In this document: positions 22,395 to 32,307 of the stretch, piece after piece
How positions within the stretch are numbered: the stretch's first letter is position 1
Layout: each line of letters starts with the position of its first letter
NCBI GenBank assembly: GCA_029641185.1
Contig: JAPWGK010000001.1
Span: forward strand, 3,112,501 to 3,176,500
Source: Pseudofabraea citricarpa
Taxonomy: Eukaryota; Ascomycota; Leotiomycetes; Helotiales; Dermateaceae
Direction: 5' to 3'
Length of the DNA: 64,000 nucleotides
Program-made: the position numbers and the translations under genes
Notes under the pieces: generated by a model
Seen by the model: only the letters and a program-made list of their open reading frames with translations
Databases searched by the model: none
What the model was told of the DNA's origin: nothing

Positions 22395-23528
22395 TCAACC
22401 TTCCCAGTTCTCAAATATTAGGCGGCGCTCTTGATTTTCAGCTGTTTTGCAAACCTTGTAATACGCCTCTTGCGACAACAATCTGATGCGCTGTAAAAGG
22501 CCTAGAACACTCTGTTCCGGCCACATACCGTTCTCACATACCCACATCCATACCGAATTCCCATCCGAGGAAACGGACACCAGCTTTCCAGGAACATAAA
22601 AGTATGAGTTCATGACCAAAACAAGTAGATGCTCCAAAGCCTCAAAATATGATTTATAGGCTTCTCCACTCTTGTTCGTATTAAGATGGATGTAAATAGC
22701 TTCAAGTTTTAGCGCGTAAAAGAAGCTTGTTATAGACTCAGGGAGGCAATTGATATCAGACCAATCTCCTATGTCGAGTTGGCAACGGATACGGAGCGTT
22801 TTCAAGGCAGGGAGATCCTTGCCATAGCCAGGTACCGGGTGCCAAAGGTTGCCCCGATTACGGTTTCGAGAACGAATGCTAATGCAAAAAAATATTTATT
22901 AGTAATATTCAATCAATAGGATTCAAAGAGCAGCTTACCCTGCATCCATACAGTCACCAACCAGGTATATCTCCAGCGACTCGATCCTATTAACGACATG
23001 CAGGGGTATTCTTCGATAGAAGTGCTCATTTTTGCGCCCCAGGAGATAGGTATTGCTGCGGACCAAGGCTTCCATGGCTTCAGCGTGAAGAACTGGGTCT
23101 GCACGAAGTGCTTTCAAGAACTCGGGAGTGCGGTTGTATCGAGATCCATTCTTCTTGGTGCGTTGCCAGGTATTTGCTAAGACGTGATGAAAGATCAGAA
23201 GACGAACCTCTGCAGGGAAAATATAGAATCCCTGGTTCTTCGAAGTAATGGTTGGGCGGTCTCAACGGAGCTGTTAGCACGACGCGCTTTTGGAGGTTAA
23301 GATATGGTATTGTGACTTACCAGCAACCAAGGAAGAGGACTCGTCATTTGTAGTGCGAGGTTTCTTGTTTGTTCTCATGCGCATAGAAACGAGAGCAATG
23401 GACGCGATGACCGCAATGGACGCGATGGTCTTGATTGGAACATTCACGTTTCGAATTGCTTGCGGTCCAGCAGATTGATACTCTATTCCGCAATACCGAG
23501 CAATACACGACGAAGAGATATTACCCAT
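22395..23528 (-). CDS. F-box/2EXR-like protein with acylation-type N-terminus
   Basis: The exons on the minus strand are 23321..23528, 22939..23260 and 22395..22878, giving 337 aa; all phases agree. The first intron ends at a TTGAG acceptor just past a CTAAC branch site; the earlier AG gives a stop, whereas this one yields ADRPTITSKNQGFYIFPAEV. The N-terminus MGNISSSC fits the N-myristoylation consensus (Gly2, Ser6) with a nearby Cys for palmitoylation. A hydrophobic segment follows (about 30-49, IKTIASIAVIASIALVSM), then a basic stretch. The domain beginning FYIFPAEVRLLIFHHVL is F-box/2EXR-like. It continues with DPVLHAEAMEALVRSNTYLL and IPLHVVNRIESLEIYL, typical of fungal proteins of this class. 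It could be an adaptor tethered at a membrane. Function is unknown. Confidence 0.72.
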
Positions 23529-23883
23529 ACTGCTGGGAGTTGGTAGTTAGTGTGATATGATGTTACAAAGTTGGGTGTTGGTGAGAAGGTAAGGTGGAGG
23601 ATTGCAGAAAGACAAGAATGATAAAATATAACAGGTAGACGCGCAATTCACCATATGCCCACCTATTCACCAGAACAACATTTGCGAAGGATTCAACATA
23701 GACAACTATCACCCTTCTTTTTCGATCTAGGAACTTCAAACTAGCATATTGCATTAGTTTAGTTGCTCATCTGGGTTGCATAATGAGATTCCTCAGCACT
23801 TGTTGGCTATAAATAGAGAGACAACTCATGATTAAAAGAATCTAGTTAGATTAAAACGGCACCTTGGATGGGATACAAACAGC
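23529..23883. other. Short intergenic region
   Basis: AT-rich. It holds the promoter of the F-box/2EXR-like gene and the 3' flank of the NFH-repeat dioxygenase. No gene is seen. Confidence 0.5.
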
Positions 23884-25209
23884 CTATCCGAATATCAATG
23901 CCCTGATCTCAATACTCTCTCGGACCTTGGTCGATCGAGAATCAGGATCCATTACAGCCGAGTGAGGGAGTCTACCACCTTTCTCGCTATCAAAGCACTG
24001 CAGCAGCAAAGCTTCATTGTTGGTCATACCACTCCAGTAGAACCACTTCTGGGACCTTCTGTGCTTGACACCAAACGTCTCTCCTGTCCACTCGGGGTAT
24101 CGGTGCTCGACCGTCTCCAAATCTTCATCCAGAACCGAGTTCGAGTCGGCGAAAGCCAACGGATAGTTCTCCACGGTACCATTTAAAGGCCGCCAAAAAT
24201 TAATCAGTCTAACACGACCGGAAAGTAGACTTGCAGCTTCTTCAGGTAGATGTCGTTCTACTCTCGCAAGCGCTGAAGCAGGTGTCTGGTCGATATGTGC
24301 TCTCATAACTGGTCCGCGGTCTCCGTACTTCCGCCGAATCGTGTGATCGAAGATGAAGACGCGTTGTGCACCAGGCACCTTATCGAGTAGGATTTGTTCA
24401 ACCACCGGATAGAATTTTTCTGTTACTTGAGTGTTCTCAGTAAAGAAATGACTAGCATCTGGAATACCTGAAACGGTAAGAACGGCATTTTGATCTAGAT
24501 TGAGCTCGTTTTCTCGTCCGCGGATATCTGTGACTTTGATGAGATGTTCGGAGGTCAATACGTTGCTGTAGACATTCGAATCAGCTGGCTTCTCGACGTA
24601 ATTGTACGCCTTCTTCGCGTCTGCTGTAGAGGCATAGAAATTGATGTTGGTAGTAAAGTCCTTCGAAATGTGTTCTGGCTCCAGAGCTTCAAGGTTAATT
24701 GCTTGAAGCTCAAAAGGATTGCCACCATGAAAATTCGAAGAATGTGCGTCTGCTACGATTCCCTTTGAATGAGGAAACGCCGTCTCGCTAACATGAAAGT
24801 TCTCGTCATTAGAGCATCCAGCGTGGTAGTTCCCTCCATGAAAGTTTGAATCCATAGCCAGGTTTCTACTGTGGAAATCGGCGCCTTCGCCAGAATGGAA
24901 GTTTCTGCTCGTGTCTTTCTCTCCAATGTGAAAATTTCCCGAATGAAAGTTTCCCGGTTCTCCGCCATGGAAATTTGAAAATGCGCTTGAAATGCCACTA
25001 TGGAAATTGATTTCATTCAGTTCTCCAGCATGGAAATTATTTGCTTTTCCGACGTGGAAGTTGCCTGCATGAAAATTTGACTTGGTTTCGCCAACGTTAC
25101 CACTGTGGTAATTGCCAGAATGAAAATTGGTGCTCCCAGCGTGGAAATTGCCCTTATGGAAGTTCGAAGAGCCAGTATGGAAGTTGGAGTTTGCTGTGCT
25201 AGAAGCCAT
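23884..25209 (-). CDS. CmcJ/AsaB-like Fe(II) dioxygenase with N-terminal NFHxG repeats
   Basis: An intronless gene encodes 441 aa from the ATG at 25209. Residues 1-166 consist of about 18 irregularly spaced (N/D)(F/Y)H(S/A/G/x)G motifs with Phe/Tyr at 10, 17, 22, 29, 34, 46, 51, 59, 69, 80, 88, 93, 104, 112, 123, 128, 138 and 160. No signal peptide is seen. Residues about 185-441 resemble the fungal CmcJ/AsaB/GA4-desaturase-like family. They include FYASTADAKKAYNYVEKPAD, FIFDHTIRRK, the metal-binding HxD (His305, Asp307 in RAHIDQT), VRLINFWRPLNGTVENYPLA, WFYWSGMTNNEALLLQCFDS and the distal His416 in LPHSAVMDPDSR. Members oxidise small metabolites, often within biosynthetic clusters, but no cluster surrounds this one. 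The repeat domain is not part of the family as I know it. The enzyme call is firm; the role of the repeats is unknown. Confidence 0.88.
   Translation of the reverse strand: MASSTANSNFHTGSSNFHKGNFHAGSTNFHSGNYHSGNVGETKSNFHAGNFHVGKANNFHAGELNEINFHSGISSAFSNFHGGEPGNFHSGNFHIGEKDTSRNFHSGEGADFHSRNLAMDSNFHGGNYHAGCSNDENFHVSETAFPHSKGIVADAHSSNFHGGNPFELQAINLEALEPEHISKDFTTNINFYASTADAKKAYNYVEKPADSNVYSNVLTSEHLIKVTDIRGRENELNLDQNAVLTVSGIPDASHFFTENTQVTEKFYPVVEQILLDKVPGAQRVFIFDHTIRRKYGDRGPVMRAHIDQTPASALARVERHLPEEAASLLSGRVRLINFWRPLNGTVENYPLAFADSNSVLDEDLETVEHRYPEWTGETFGVKHRRSQKWFYWSGMTNNEALLLQCFDSEKGGRLPHSAVMDPDSRSTKVRESIEIRALIFG
24727..25185 (-). repeat. DNA encoding about 18 NFHxG motifs
   Basis: The coding repeat spans residues 9-161 of the dioxygenase. 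Spacing between successive aromatic residues is 7, 5, 7, 5, 12, 5, 8, 10, 11, 8, 5, 11, 8, 11, 5, 10 and 22. Asn, Phe and His codons are mixed (AAC/AAT, TTC/TTT, CAC/CAT), so the DNA has diverged while the peptide motif stayed. Adjacent 5-residue copies (GNFHS-GNYHS, GNFHS-GNFHI) also fit the loose pentapeptide-repeat pattern. Confidence 0.9.
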
Positions 25210-26173
25210 ATTGATGACGATGAAAAGGTAGGAAAGGGTCAGAATGGTTTATTTTAGAAAGATGCGAGTTTGCTCCGGATGTAAGAGATTGTTATATACT
25301 CACACGAGGTTCATAGGCTAAATCTTGGAAAACGTCATCTTTGACGCAAACGATATACATGATCAGCATTCTAAAAGTATAATTGTGAAATTATCCAAAG
25401 GACCTTACTAAATACACATATCTCGCTTAAATAAACTTTGGCCCCTTTCTCAGAGCGTACATCGAGGGGCAAGAAGAATCACAAGCAATAAAAGCATGGA
25501 AGGTTATTTTGGAAACTTTACTCACTTTGCACTATTTAGAGAAGTTGTTTGCTAGTTTTAGAAGGGAGGAATGGAGGTACATCTCACAACTTTATAAAGT
25601 GATAGGACATTGAAAACATTCCGACACAAAGCATGAAGCTAAGATAGCAAGCTTGGCTCTGCTTCAGCTTAGCTCGCTTTTAATATATTGTATTTCGGAT
25701 TATTACAACGACTCTCAGAGGATTATTACGCGGTTTATATATAGCTCCCACACGGTTCCCACGACGAGTCCTATGAGTTCTACACGAGTGCACTCTAGCT
25801 CCTATAACAGTTCCTATGAATCCATACGATTCTCATCTCAGTTATCATAATTATGATAAGGCGTTAATTCGAGTGTATTATAGTTGATATCTTACTTCTC
25901 AGGTAGTACTTCTCTTATTTTCTAGGACGATAACCGGAATTAGTTATATGGGCAAGAAATTTGGTTATGGAAGACATATAATTATCTGATGTAGCCATTA
26001 AAAGTAGTTGCTAATCCAAAGTGATTGTTAGAGGTAACTATTAGTAATACTTACTTTCATGAGTTAGCTTCCGACGCCCTGAAAACGACATGCCTTAAGC
26101 GAGAGGTGATCTTTACAAGGAAATTTCCTCAGACCAGCTCTTAACAAGAAGGAAACAAAACGAAACAGAAAAT
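25210..26173. other. Divergent intergenic region
   Basis: AT-rich DNA between the dioxygenase and the ACT-domain gene, with both promoters. A decayed repeat tract lies at about 25700-25860. No coding sequence is supported. Confidence 0.55.
25700..25860. repeat. Degenerate tract of GGTTCCCA/AGTTCCTA-like words
   Basis: Variants such as AGCTCCCACACGG, GGTTCCCACGACG, AGTCCTATGAG, AGTTCTACACGAG, AGCTCCTATAAC, AGTTCCTATGAA and GATTCTCATCTC follow one another about every 12-18 bp. The word resembles that at 32395-32560. Confidence 0.4.
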
Positions 26174-26596
26174 ATGGCTACGTCTCAAGGCGAGAAGTCA
26201 CTTACGACTCTCCTCTCAACCCTCACGACAATCCTCCACCCATCAACATTCGCCTTCGTCACGGTGGCACAAGACTTCCAGATTCCGTCTTCACTCGTGC
26301 CAAAAATCCAAATGTCCTTCCGCGAAGCTGAAGGACTCACGCTAATAACAACACTCGAAGACGCCCAAGCTCACAATCTCGAGTATTCATTTCCTTGTCG
26401 CATGATCACGTTGAATGTTCATTCGAGTCTGGAAGCTGTGGGGTTCATGGCTGTGATTGCGACGAAGCTGGCAGAAAAGGGAATGGGGGTTAATCCAGTC
26501 AGTGGATTTTTTCACGATCATTGCTTTGTCCCCGATGGCAGGGAAGAGGAAGCGATGAAGGTTTTGGAAGATATAGCGAGGGACAGCAAGACTTGA
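26174..26596 (+). CDS. ACT-domain protein (ACT_3-type)
   Basis: An intronless gene encodes 140 aa. The layout matches the small stand-alone ACT proteins found in bacteria and fungi. It begins LTTLLSTLTTILHPSTFAFV, continues with REAEGLTLITTLEDAQAHNL and FPCRMITLNVHSSLEAVGFM, and then GVNPVSGFFHDHCFVP followed by the helix REEEAMKVLEDIA. Such ACT folds bind small ligands, commonly amino acids, and act as sensors. The ligand is not known. A CAGAAAATATGG context surrounds the ATG and no other in-frame ATG lies nearby. Confidence 0.85.
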   Translation: MATSQGEKSLTTLLSTLTTILHPSTFAFVTVAQDFQIPSSLVPKIQMSFREAEGLTLITTLEDAQAHNLEYSFPCRMITLNVHSSLEAVGFMAVIATKLAEKGMGVNPVSGFFHDHCFVPDGREEEAMKVLEDIARDSKT

Positions 26597-26908
26597 AAGA
26601 GGACGTCGCACGATTCGGAAACTGGAGAGCAAAAGGGCACGATGGCAAATCAAAATTCGATTACTATAGAAAATAATATAACAAAGACGAAAAGGGAGCT
26701 TCAGTGAGAGTACACGAGAATCGAAGAGCGGTAGGCATCTATTTGGAAGGACAAATTTCAAGAGATATTACAAAAGGAAAATAGCTGTCGAAATACTTTC
26801 TCGCAGTCTCTGCGGTGTTGGTTCTTGATACTCTATGAGATGCATCAGTATTGGTATTGAAAGCGAGGAAGATTATAACTAACTGCTGTTCTGAACCAGT
26901 CTTGTAGC
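26597..26908. other. Convergent intergenic region
   Basis: 312 bp between the stop codons of the convergent ACT-domain and mucin-like genes. Nothing else is visible. Confidence 0.5.
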
Positions 26909-27701
26909 TTACTCCTTGGCATAATTTATATATGGTGGAGGGGTATAGACGGGAGGAATGTAGACTGTTGTGGGCGTAGTTGGAGTTGAAGGAGTGGTCT
27001 CAGTAGTTGGTGGAGGAGGAGGAGAAGTGGGCGTCTCTGGAGTGGGTGTGGTATATGGTGTGGTTTCAGTGGTTGATGGTGGTGGGGGAGGAGAGGTGGG
27101 TGTTTCTGGAGTTGTTGTAGTATATGATGTGGTTTCAGTAGTCGGTGGAGGTGGAGGAGAGGTGGGTGCAGTATATGAAGTTGATGTAGTGACAGTTTCC
27201 GTGGTGGAGCAGGTATACACAGTGCTGATCTCCTCGACCGTAGTGACAATTGTGATAGGAACAGACTCAGTGACGGTATATGCAACAGACTCGGTGATGG
27301 TATAAGCACTCGAGATAGTTGCAGTATCGTAGATGGTCACTGGGTATGAAACCGAGACCAATTCAGTGTACGCAACCGAGATGGTTTCTGTGCTGTAGAG
27401 AACTGTTGAGAATGTTGCAGTTTCAGTGTATGAAACAGGAATCGTGATAGTCTCATAGATCGTAGTTGGGTATGGCTGAGAATAGGTCACAGAAACCGTA
27501 GCAGTCTGGTATTCTTTGACTGTGGTAGAGACAGTGTTGAAGATGGTGGTGGTCTTCGTAGGGCAATAAGCACCATAACCGTATTGAGGATTGGGAGATG
27601 CCTTGACAAGACTGGAATTATTAGCATTGTCATTATGAACAAAGCTGTTCACTGATTTACCTGAAGCTTAGCAGCAAAGCTCCGAGCAACGTAGAAATCA
27701 T
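26909..27701 (-). CDS. Secreted Thr/Tyr/Pro-rich mucin-like protein
   Basis: The exons on the minus strand are 27661..27701 (41 nt) and 26909..27611, giving 247 aa. The 49-bp intron has a GTAAAT donor and a GCTAATA branch site. Splicing creates the signal peptide MISTLLGALLLSFSLVKA, absent from the unspliced frame. Residues 34-160 are alternating TxY/TxxVSY units (TIYETITIPVSYTETA, TIYDTATISSAYTITE) that look like a beta-prone, heavily O-glycosylated stalk. Residues 164-229 hold three tandem copies of a unit of about 22 residues, TSPPPPP-TTETT-YTT-TPETP. The C-terminus ends YINYAKE with no GPI signal. The protein is probably cell-wall-associated or extracellular. Low-complexity sequence prevents a finer family call. 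Confidence 0.72.
26966..27163 (-). repeat. Tandem repeat encoding TSPPPPPTTETT units
   Basis: Three copies of roughly 66-69 bp encode SPPPPP followed by TTETT or STTETT and then YTT/PETP. The third copy is shorter and degenerates into TPTTPTT. On the plus strand it appears as GGTGGAGGAGGAG-rich DNA. Confidence 0.8.
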
Positions 27702-29449
27702 TGTGGATGATTGTTGATTAGCGAGGGACAGGGACTAGAGAGTGACCAGAAGTTGATGATTGGGAGATTGACAGTGTTCTACCGGTGATGGCGAGGACCT
27801 TTTATATTTCACACAAGGCCACTGGAGTTGTTTGCCTCAGCCTGGAGCTCAAGATATCCATGGTAACGATCTCCAAGAAATCCTGATAGTATCACCTCAA
27901 AAGCAAATACGAGGTCGAGACCAATTCAATAGTTCCTTTCTGCCGAAATGCAGGGCGAAAACTGGTGAAAGAGAACTCAAGCCGTGCCATTTTTCGGAAC
28001 TCACTCACGAATCAAGGCCAAAATCCGAAGCCATGTCATGAGCTGTTGAGTTGAGTACTCGGGGGAATTGATGTCACCAAATGCTCGGCTTATTCTTGAG
28101 ACAACGCCTTATTTGTTATAGTTAGCTCTAGAGATTGCTGGAATCGGCAGGTCCTTGCCATTTTGGTATGAATTTTGCATGTGTTAACTAGATTCTGAGC
28201 TGCGGCAGGAACGCATGCACCTTGGATGTGATACTCGACATATCGCCCAGTCATTTTCATCCTCCCACATGTACTGTATGCAAATTCCCGTAGCTGATCA
28301 TGCCCCCTCGGGTTGTTATGTCGTGATTTTCAGGTTTCCACCACGGCTGAAAATAAATGGATGAAAGATTTTTAGTCAAGCAGGAGCTGTTTCGAGCCTT
28401 GCATTCGTGCTCGTTCCGGACATTATTGAGCTGTTCTTTGAAAAAGGTACAGAAATCCCGTCCAAGGTACTTCAAGAGCTGTTCATATGATCTAAATTCC
28501 ACCGGATGATGATCTTTCCGCGGCTTGGGGATATCATAAAAATTCCACTATCGAATACGGTCGTATGTTTGCTTTGTGAGACGTCACACTTCTTTCAAAA
28601 TTTGCAGAATTGCCAACGACCCGTTCATGAAGACGGAAACCACATGGTCCCATAGACAAGGCTGGTTTGCTGCCTGATATTTGGAATTGTACAGCATCGG
28701 AGGCCCCAGCCACCTGTGAAACCTCAACATAATTAATTAAGCGTTAATGATCTCGTACCTGGAGACGGTACCTGAAATTTCAACGGTGATGGATGACGTT
28801 GTGCGTTGTATCAATTTCTGGAATGTCTAAGATTCTATCCCGCTACCGTTTTTTCATCTTCTTACTTTCCAAATTCAAATATTCCGGGCTATATCGAATA
28901 GGCCCGAGAATCTAGGGACTCGCACCGATTCAATAATTGTGTTCTCGGTTGTACAGACCGCAGCAATTGTGGAGAAGCCTGCCCGCGCACATAAACGAAT
29001 ATGCAGCCAACCGTGACAACTCATGTGTGTGCGCGATTCATTGAAGATCTCGGAGTCAGCATGTGCAGGTGAACATCCGGAGTCAGCCTCGAGCTTCTCT
29101 GTTTCCCAAAATAAAGAAAAGTGCTGCAGCCAAGAGTTGAATTCGAACGAAGATCAACAAAAGGCGGGGAACCTTAAATGAGCCAGCAGTACGATCGCAA
29201 AAACACCTCGATAGGGAAGCTTCTGGGCCGAAAATGCCATGTTGCACAAATTTTCGTCCGATTTATTTGTCGGGTTACATCGTCGAGAATAAAGTTGTTT
29301 GCTTAAAGTGTTGATTTGAGCTACATGATATTTGACATCAAGAAACAAGCGAAGCTGAGCAAGATGAGTACTGGTGGTGGATGCTTACGTGGATTTCAGT
29401 TCTTGACCCCAGGTATTTTGCTTTATTTTCAAGAAAGAACGATTGGATT
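27702..29449. other. Intergenic region, no gene seen
   Basis: About 1.75 kb of near-average composition. Short frames (69-81 codons) are not supported by any feature. The left edge is the promoter of the mucin-like gene. Confidence 0.55.
27801..27806 (-). promoter_or_regulatory. TATA-box candidate of the mucin-like gene
   Basis: TATAAA on the minus strand lies 100 bp upstream of the ATG at 27701, the usual spacing for a strongly expressed fungal gene. Confidence 0.45.
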
Positions 29450-30558
29450 CTAGATCTCAAAAACCAACGGTTCCTCGCCCCGTCTTGTTCTCCAGTGATT
29501 TGTCGATTGGAGTAATTCCACGCAACCTTTGAGTGTCCACTCCCAACTCCTTATAAACGTTTCGCTAACTTCCCATCCGGCTGAATCCCATGGTTCTCCC
29601 CACACTATTAAACCAGTTTGTTCGTTTGTGATGTCACAAAACTCCACCAAGTCGTTGCATAATTGGTCCTCGTCGTAATTATCACCCGCCAAGAGTAAAT
29701 TGTCCCGCATTGGGGGTATCGGCCACAGATCTATCCATGGATGATGTGGAATGCTTTGTTGTGCTGCAGTTGGTCGGAGGCTAATGGGACAAGCAGGATC
29801 AATATCTCCTGGTGTTATGTTCCAAGGAGACATGGGATCTGTGCATTCAAGCCACTCAAATGACCACTTGAGTGTCTCCGTATTACTGAGGAGTGCTCTG
29901 AAAACGTTGAACTGTACCAGGGTCAGGAGCTGATCCACCCTTGGAGTACCTAGCATAAAATCTCTCCGCGCCATTTCTTCATACATATCGGCCATTTTCT
30001 TAAGATCAGCAGGGCTCAGTCCTTCCACTTGGCTTCCTTGGACAATTCCTGTAGGGTGAACGGATGAAAGCAAGTTGGGATAACTGCTAATTGGATCCCA
30101 AAGGCCCCCTGGCCCATTAAATAAATCAACTGGCTGCTCAAGCGCTCGGATTAGACCTCTGAATTTGCCAATAAGACACGATTCAGTACTAGAAAGGAGG
30201 ACTTTAGGACTATCAACAGCAGGGTATTTAGGCTTGCTCGTTTTCCATTCTGGCTTTGCCGCGCGTCTTCTTCCTGCAATATGTTAGAGAAATCATCACT
30301 AGACAGACGCTACTTTTTATAGACGTAGCTCTTACTGTAAATTCTTTGGTTCAACCGATTCTGAAGCTTCTTTCTCTCTGCAGCACTGGTGAGGCCTGTC
30401 CAATCATCCTCGACGGCACGGACCTCTGCTTGCTGAGGCATTCGAATCAATTCGACAGCCGGAACATCTCTCTTCGTGGACAGAAAAGAAGTCATTGGAG
30501 CGGGTGCTTCTAGTCGGGTATCCATTTTTCTAAATTGTGTGTTTTCTTCTACCGACAT
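29450..30558 (-). CDS. bZIP-type transcription factor with DUF3425
   Basis: The exons on the minus strand are 30336..30558 and 29450..30273, giving 348 aa. The 62-bp intron (GTAAGA..GCAG) restores RKKLQNRLNQRIYRRRAAK, the basic region of fungal bZIP-like factors, preceded by the characteristic DDWTGLTSAAE. No extended leucine zipper follows. The C-terminal two thirds match the DUF3425 pattern: RVDQLLTLVQFNVFRALLSN, then DPMSPWNITPGD, PTAAQQSIPHHPWIDLWPIP and a C-terminal SWEWTLKGCVELLQSTNHWR. Such factors are nuclear and numerous in Pezizomycotina. Targets are unknown. The divergent neighbour is the aldo-keto reductase at 31138, but a regulatory link is only a guess. Confidence 0.85.
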
Positions 30559-31137
30559 GAGGTTTGTCTGCGTCCCGAATTTCTAAAAGCCTCCAAGGAC
30601 ATAACGGCGATAAGCGTATGTAGTGTCCGGGGCAATCTGTATCTTTGTATGCAGCCGGCTTATCTGATGTCATGAGCCAGACACCCGAAGCAATCGATTT
30701 GATCCACTAATCCTCTGTCCTGCATCCTGCTAACTATTTCTGTGCTGGTTGTGGGGGTTAAGCGAGCAGAGTGCTTTTGTATCCGAACTTAGACCGCTCG
30801 GTTTCCATGCGACTATATCAAGTCGGTTGTCAAAATGTCAATCGACTGCTCATGGCCATGATGTTTGGTGTTCCGCATCGGTGAAGTTGCCATCAAAGGT
30901 GGGAATTGCGCAAGCCATGATTCGTAGTCCACTTACTTTTTGTCTAGGGAGAAAAGAGCTTAAGTCCGTGAATACTAAGTTATGGGTCGCTTCAATTGTC
31001 TACAATATTTGAAAATAACATATTTAAAGCACATCTTCCTCCATATCTGGCCATCACAAGTCATCACTCATCCTCTCACCTGTCATAACACCAGCACTAA
31101 ATCACCAATCTGCCCTCTTTCCTTACATTAAATCAAA
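30559..31137. other. Divergent promoter region of the bZIP and aldo-keto reductase genes
   Basis: 579 bp with no gene. A CT-rich, CATCACA/CACCAG-rich leader precedes the ATG at 31138. A TATTTAAA-like element lies at about 31019-31026. Confidence 0.5.
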
Positions 31138-32307
31138 ATGGCACCACCGTTTCCAGCAGCACCTCCTCCAGAGTCTCCACTCTTCCGTCATCGTCAACTT
31201 GCTCCAACAGCAAATGTCCGAGTTTCTCCAATGTGTTTAGGAGCAATGAACTTTGGCGAAGCTCACAAAGAGCGCATGGGCGAATGTACCAAGGAGACAG
31301 CATTCGAGATCCTCGATACCTTCACTAAACTCGGAGGTAACTTCATCGACACGGCAAACGCTTATCAGAATCAGGAGTCCGAGAAATGGCTTGGCGAATG
31401 GTTCAGTTCACGCCAGAACCGCGACGAGATCGTCCTTGCAACCAAATACTCGAGCGCATATCGCCTGAGTGAGAAAGGGAAGATCCAGTCGAATTATGGT
31501 GGTAATGGCACCAAGTCCATGAAGGTCTCGGTTGAGAACTCCCTCAAGAACCTCCAAACCTCCTACATCGACATCCTCTATCTTCATTGGTGGGACTACG
31601 GAACAACGATTCCTGAATTGATGCACAGTCTCAACGACCTCGTCGTCTCTGGAAAGGTCCTATATCTTGGGATCTCAGATACCCCCGCTTGGGTCGTGGC
31701 CAAGGCCAACACGTATGCCCGCTGCAACGGTTTGCGCCAATTCGTCGTCTACCAAGGAATGTGGAATGCAGCGATGCGGGATTTCGAGCGCGACATCATT
31801 CCTATGTGCAAAGACGAAGGGATGGCTCTCTTGCCCTACGGCACTTTGAACCAAGGCCGTTTCCAGACGGAAGCTGGATACAAGGAGCGTGAATCTAAAA
31901 CGCATGATGGAAGGAAGACTTGGGCTGCGACTAAGGTCGATAAAGACGTATCGAAAGTCATGGAAAAATTCGCCGAAGCTAAGAACACCAAGATTACCAG
32001 TGTAGCCATGGCCTATGTGATGCAAAAGGCGCCATATGTGTTCCCACTCGTTGGGTGCCGAAAAGTCGAGCAGTTGATTGGCAATATTGAGGCTCTGAAA
32101 GTCGTGCTGACCGAGGAGGAAATCAAAGAGATTGACAAAGCTTATTACTTCGATCCAGGCTTCCCACACAGTTTCTTGAGCGGCTCACTTTTTGGTGGTG
32201 ACGAGCCATTGATGGCCCAGGAACCAAGTGAAGTTTGGTTGACTCAAATCATGGGTACTTTTGATTGGGTAAAGGGGCCCGAGCCAATCAAGCCAATCGA
32301 AGAATAA
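31138..32307 (+). CDS. Aldo-keto reductase (aryl-alcohol dehydrogenase / NorB-like)
   Basis: An intronless gene encodes 389 aa. The AKR barrel is complete: the strand-1 region has VRVSPMCLGAMNFGEAHKE, and the catalytic tetrad is Asp71 and Tyr76 (FIDTANAYQNQESE), Lys103 (LATKYSSAYR) and His150 (DILYLHWWDYGTTIPELMHS). The later segments GKVLYLGISDTPAWVVAKAN and YVFPLVGCRKVEQLIGNIEA bind NADP(H) in this family. The sequence resembles AAD-type and norsolorinic-acid-reductase-like fungal AKRs (AKR9), which reduce aromatic or polyketide aldehydes and ketones. No polyketide synthase is in the window, so the substrate is unknown. The protein is cytosolic, with no signal peptide. Confidence 0.92.
   Translation: MAPPFPAAPPPESPLFRHRQLAPTANVRVSPMCLGAMNFGEAHKERMGECTKETAFEILDTFTKLGGNFIDTANAYQNQESEKWLGEWFSSRQNRDEIVLATKYSSAYRLSEKGKIQSNYGGNGTKSMKVSVENSLKNLQTSYIDILYLHWWDYGTTIPELMHSLNDLVVSGKVLYLGISDTPAWVVAKANTYARCNGLRQFVVYQGMWNAAMRDFERDIIPMCKDEGMALLPYGTLNQGRFQTEAGYKERESKTHDGRKTWAATKVDKDVSKVMEKFAEAKNTKITSVAMAYVMQKAPYVFPLVGCRKVEQLIGNIEALKVVLTEEEIKEIDKAYYFDPGFPHSFLSGSLFGGDEPLMAQEPSEVWLTQIMGTFDWVKGPEPIKPIEE

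Noticed and set aside
26970..27305. Gly/Val-rich 111-codon plus-strand frame
   Set aside because: It is the antisense shadow of the Thr/Pro repeats in the mucin-like gene.
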